64,000 nt of DNA from Parabacteroides goldsteinii DSM 19448 = WAL 12034 (GTDB lineage Bacteria; Bacteroidota; Bacteroidia; Bacteroidales; Tannerellaceae), in the NCBI RefSeq assembly GCF_000969835.1, contig NZ_KQ033912.1, positions 1,042,244 through 1,106,243 on the forward strand, in the 5' to 3' direction. The position numbers and the translations under genes were made by a program. Every line of letters begins with the position of its first letter. Position 1 is the stretch's first letter. The notes beneath the pieces are model-generated. The model was not told where the DNA came from, made no database searches, and saw only the letters and a program-made list of their open reading frames with translations. Positions 62,823 through 64,000 of the stretch are shown here, piece by piece.

Positions 62823-63800
62823 TCAGGATAATATCGCATCTACTTTTAACTTTATTTGTTCCCATTTGTCATCCGGGATCTGAGCCCCGATCACATCTAT
62901 AATATATCCGGCCAGAAGCGAACCGATCCGGGCCGACTGTTCCAATGTAGCTCCCACAGATTGCCCATACAGGAACCCGGCAGCAAAATGATCGCCTGCT
63001 CCGGTTGTATCGACCGGCTTGCCTCCTTCTGCCGGAACGGCAATGACCTGTCCTTTACTTCCCACTAACGCTCCTTCCTTACCCTGAGTAACCAAAGAGA
63101 CCTCTACCATTCCGGAAAGAACCTTTACCGCTTCCTCTGCTTTCAGACCGGTAAAAGCCTCTGCTTCACTTTCATTAGAGAAAAGAATATCTACATATTC
63201 AGGAATAATATCATCCAGCAATCCCTTGAATGCATTTACAATATTAAAATTAGAAAGATCAAGGGCCACTTTCAATCCCAGTTTCTTTGCTTTTTGCATA
63301 GTAGTACGAACCAACTCTTCGTTTACCAACAAATATCCTTCTATATATATACAATTATACCGGCTAAGGATCTCCTCCTTTATTTCATCCGGCGTAATCG
63401 TCGGAGCCGGACCAAGGAATGTACCCATCGTACGTTCACCGTCTTTTGAGATCAATACGGTACAACTGCCCGAAATACCCTCTGTCTTTATAAAATAAGG
63501 AGACACGTTCGCATCCTGCAACGCCTTTTCATAATATTCACCAACCGCATCCGTACCGATCTTTCCTATAAAACCGGTATTTGCACCCAGGCAAGCCATT
63601 GCACGCATCGTATTACAAACAGAGCCACCCGGAGCCTGGCTTTTCTCCAACCGTTCCTGTGTTTTACGGATAGCGATCATCTGTTCCTGACCAATCATAT
63701 CCATTGCCCCCTTCTTTATACCCACTTCTGCAAGCACATCATCACTATCTAACCGAAGTAAAACATCTACCAAAGCGTTTCCTAAGCCTATCGTATTCAT
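62823..63800 (-). CDS. PfkB-family carbohydrate/adenosine kinase
   Basis: A 325-residue cytosolic kinase. The start at 63800 (MNTIGLGNALVDVLLRLDSD) gives the family's first strand directly. The first PfkB signature region is GGSVCNTMRAMACLGANTGFIGKIG, and the catalytic DTTGAGDHFAAGFLYGQ carries the base Asp near residue 269. Bacteroidales homologues are usually called adenosine kinase; sugar kinases share the fold, so substrate is not certain. It is upstream of the S41 protease gene on the same strand with a 47-bp gap. Confidence 0.92.
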   Translation of the reverse strand: MNTIGLGNALVDVLLRLDSDDVLAEVGIKKGAMDMIGQEQMIAIRKTQERLEKSQAPGGSVCNTMRAMACLGANTGFIGKIGTDAVGEYYEKALQDANVSPYFIKTEGISGSCTVLISKDGERTMGTFLGPAPTITPDEIKEEILSRYNCIYIEGYLLVNEELVRTTMQKAKKLGLKVALDLSNFNIVNAFKGLLDDIIPEYVDILFSNESEAEAFTGLKAEEAVKVLSGMVEVSLVTQGKEGALVGSKGQVIAVPAEGGKPVDTTGAGDHFAAGFLYGQSVGATLEQSARIGSLLAGYIIDVIGAQIPDDKWEQIKLKVDAILS

Positions 63801-63818
63801 TTTTTCAAATTTTTTCTG

Positions 63819-63826
63819 CAAAGATA
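63819..63826 (-). promoter_or_regulatory. -7 box of the PfkB-family kinase gene
   Basis: TATCTTTG on the minus strand fits TAnnTTTG, 18 bp before the chosen start codon. Confidence 0.5.
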
Positions 63827-63857
63827 TTGCATATTTCAAAAAGAACCTCTACTTTTG
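63827..63857 (+). promoter_or_regulatory. tRNA-Asn promoter
   Basis: TTG (63827-63829) and TACTTTTG (63850-63857), 20 bp apart, fit the -33/-7 consensus about 50 bp before the tRNA. Confidence 0.65.
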
Positions 63858-63906
63858 CAGTGCAATTTCAGAAAGGCATACAACAAGCCGCTGAAAGATT
63901 GAAAAT

Positions 63907-63980
63907 TCTTCCTTAGCTCAGTTGGTTAGAGCATCTGACTGTTAATCAGAGGGTCCTTGGTTCAAGTCCAAGAGGAAGAG
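63907..63980 (+). tRNA. tRNA-Asn (GTT)
   Basis: 74 nt. Acceptor TCTTCCT pairs with AGGAAGA; the anticodon stem TCTGA/TCAGA encloses CTGTTAA with anticodon GTT; the T-arm is CTTGGTTCAAGTCCAAG. CCA is not encoded. Confidence 0.96.
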
Positions 63981-64000
63981 CAAAAGACATCAGGAAAGAC

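Overview
The window reads as a chromosomal piece of a gut Bacteroidales bacterium, most likely a Parabacteroides. The signs are Bacteroidota-type promoters (-7 box TAnnTTTG), several SusC/SusD pairs, a giant hybrid two-component regulator (HTCS), DUF4248/HU-like/DUF4251 genes, HicAB, and a very large secreted protein with a DUF6383-like tail of the kind I associate with Parabacteroides surface-layer proteins. The species call is inference; no rRNA is present.

Layout. 1-1.7 kb: HU-like DNA-binding protein, a GH73-type glucosaminidase and a small membrane peptide. 1.8-4.7 kb: a pyrE - SRPBCC - argH - Rieske-like lipoprotein operon, followed by a Gly-Leu-Gly tRNA cluster. 5.1-8.9 kb: hicAB, a candidate small RNA, an NfnAB-type flavoprotein pair and a GroES-like protein. 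9-17.3 kb: beta-propeller lipoprotein, DUF4251 protein, MATE exporter, FecCD/BtuC-type ABC importer (permease plus ATPase), a 447-bp repeat element with no gene, and class III fructose-bisphosphatase. 17.6-21.4 kb: the large surface protein.

22.6-53.9 kb is one polysaccharide utilisation locus: HTCS regulator; an operon of a heparinase II/III-type polysaccharide lyase, GH88 unsaturated glucuronyl hydrolase and GH16; three complete susC/susD pairs; and a GH2 enzyme. An accretion zone at 36.3-39.9 kb holds an IS110 copy with a likely bridge RNA, a decayed IS1634-like element, an AT-rich lipoprotein gene and a susD fragment. The enzyme set suggests a uronic-acid-containing glycan: the lyase makes unsaturated ends, GH88 removes them, and GH16/GH2 cut the rest, with SusC/D importing oligomers.

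The main result is in the gaps in front of the three susC genes. Each gap is bounded by a pair of inverted 17-bp dyads, and all six fit AGTYYYN4GDACT, which I recall as the site of the B. fragilis Tsr0667 tyrosine recombinase that flips susC/susD promoters. Each pair has its own core sequence. In two segments a perfect -7 box, with a putative regulator site exactly 29 bp upstream, points away from susC, so those pairs look OFF in this assembly. The same site at the same spacing sits in front of the lyase operon and the GH2 gene. I infer that HTCS control and DNA inversion act on the same promoters: enzymes always inducible, transporters inducible only when flipped ON. The recombinase is not in the window.

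54.6-64 kb: small secreted protein, TonB-dependent receptor, secreted nitroreductase-like protein, two membrane metallophosphoesterases, S41 protease, PfkB-family kinase and tRNA-Asn.
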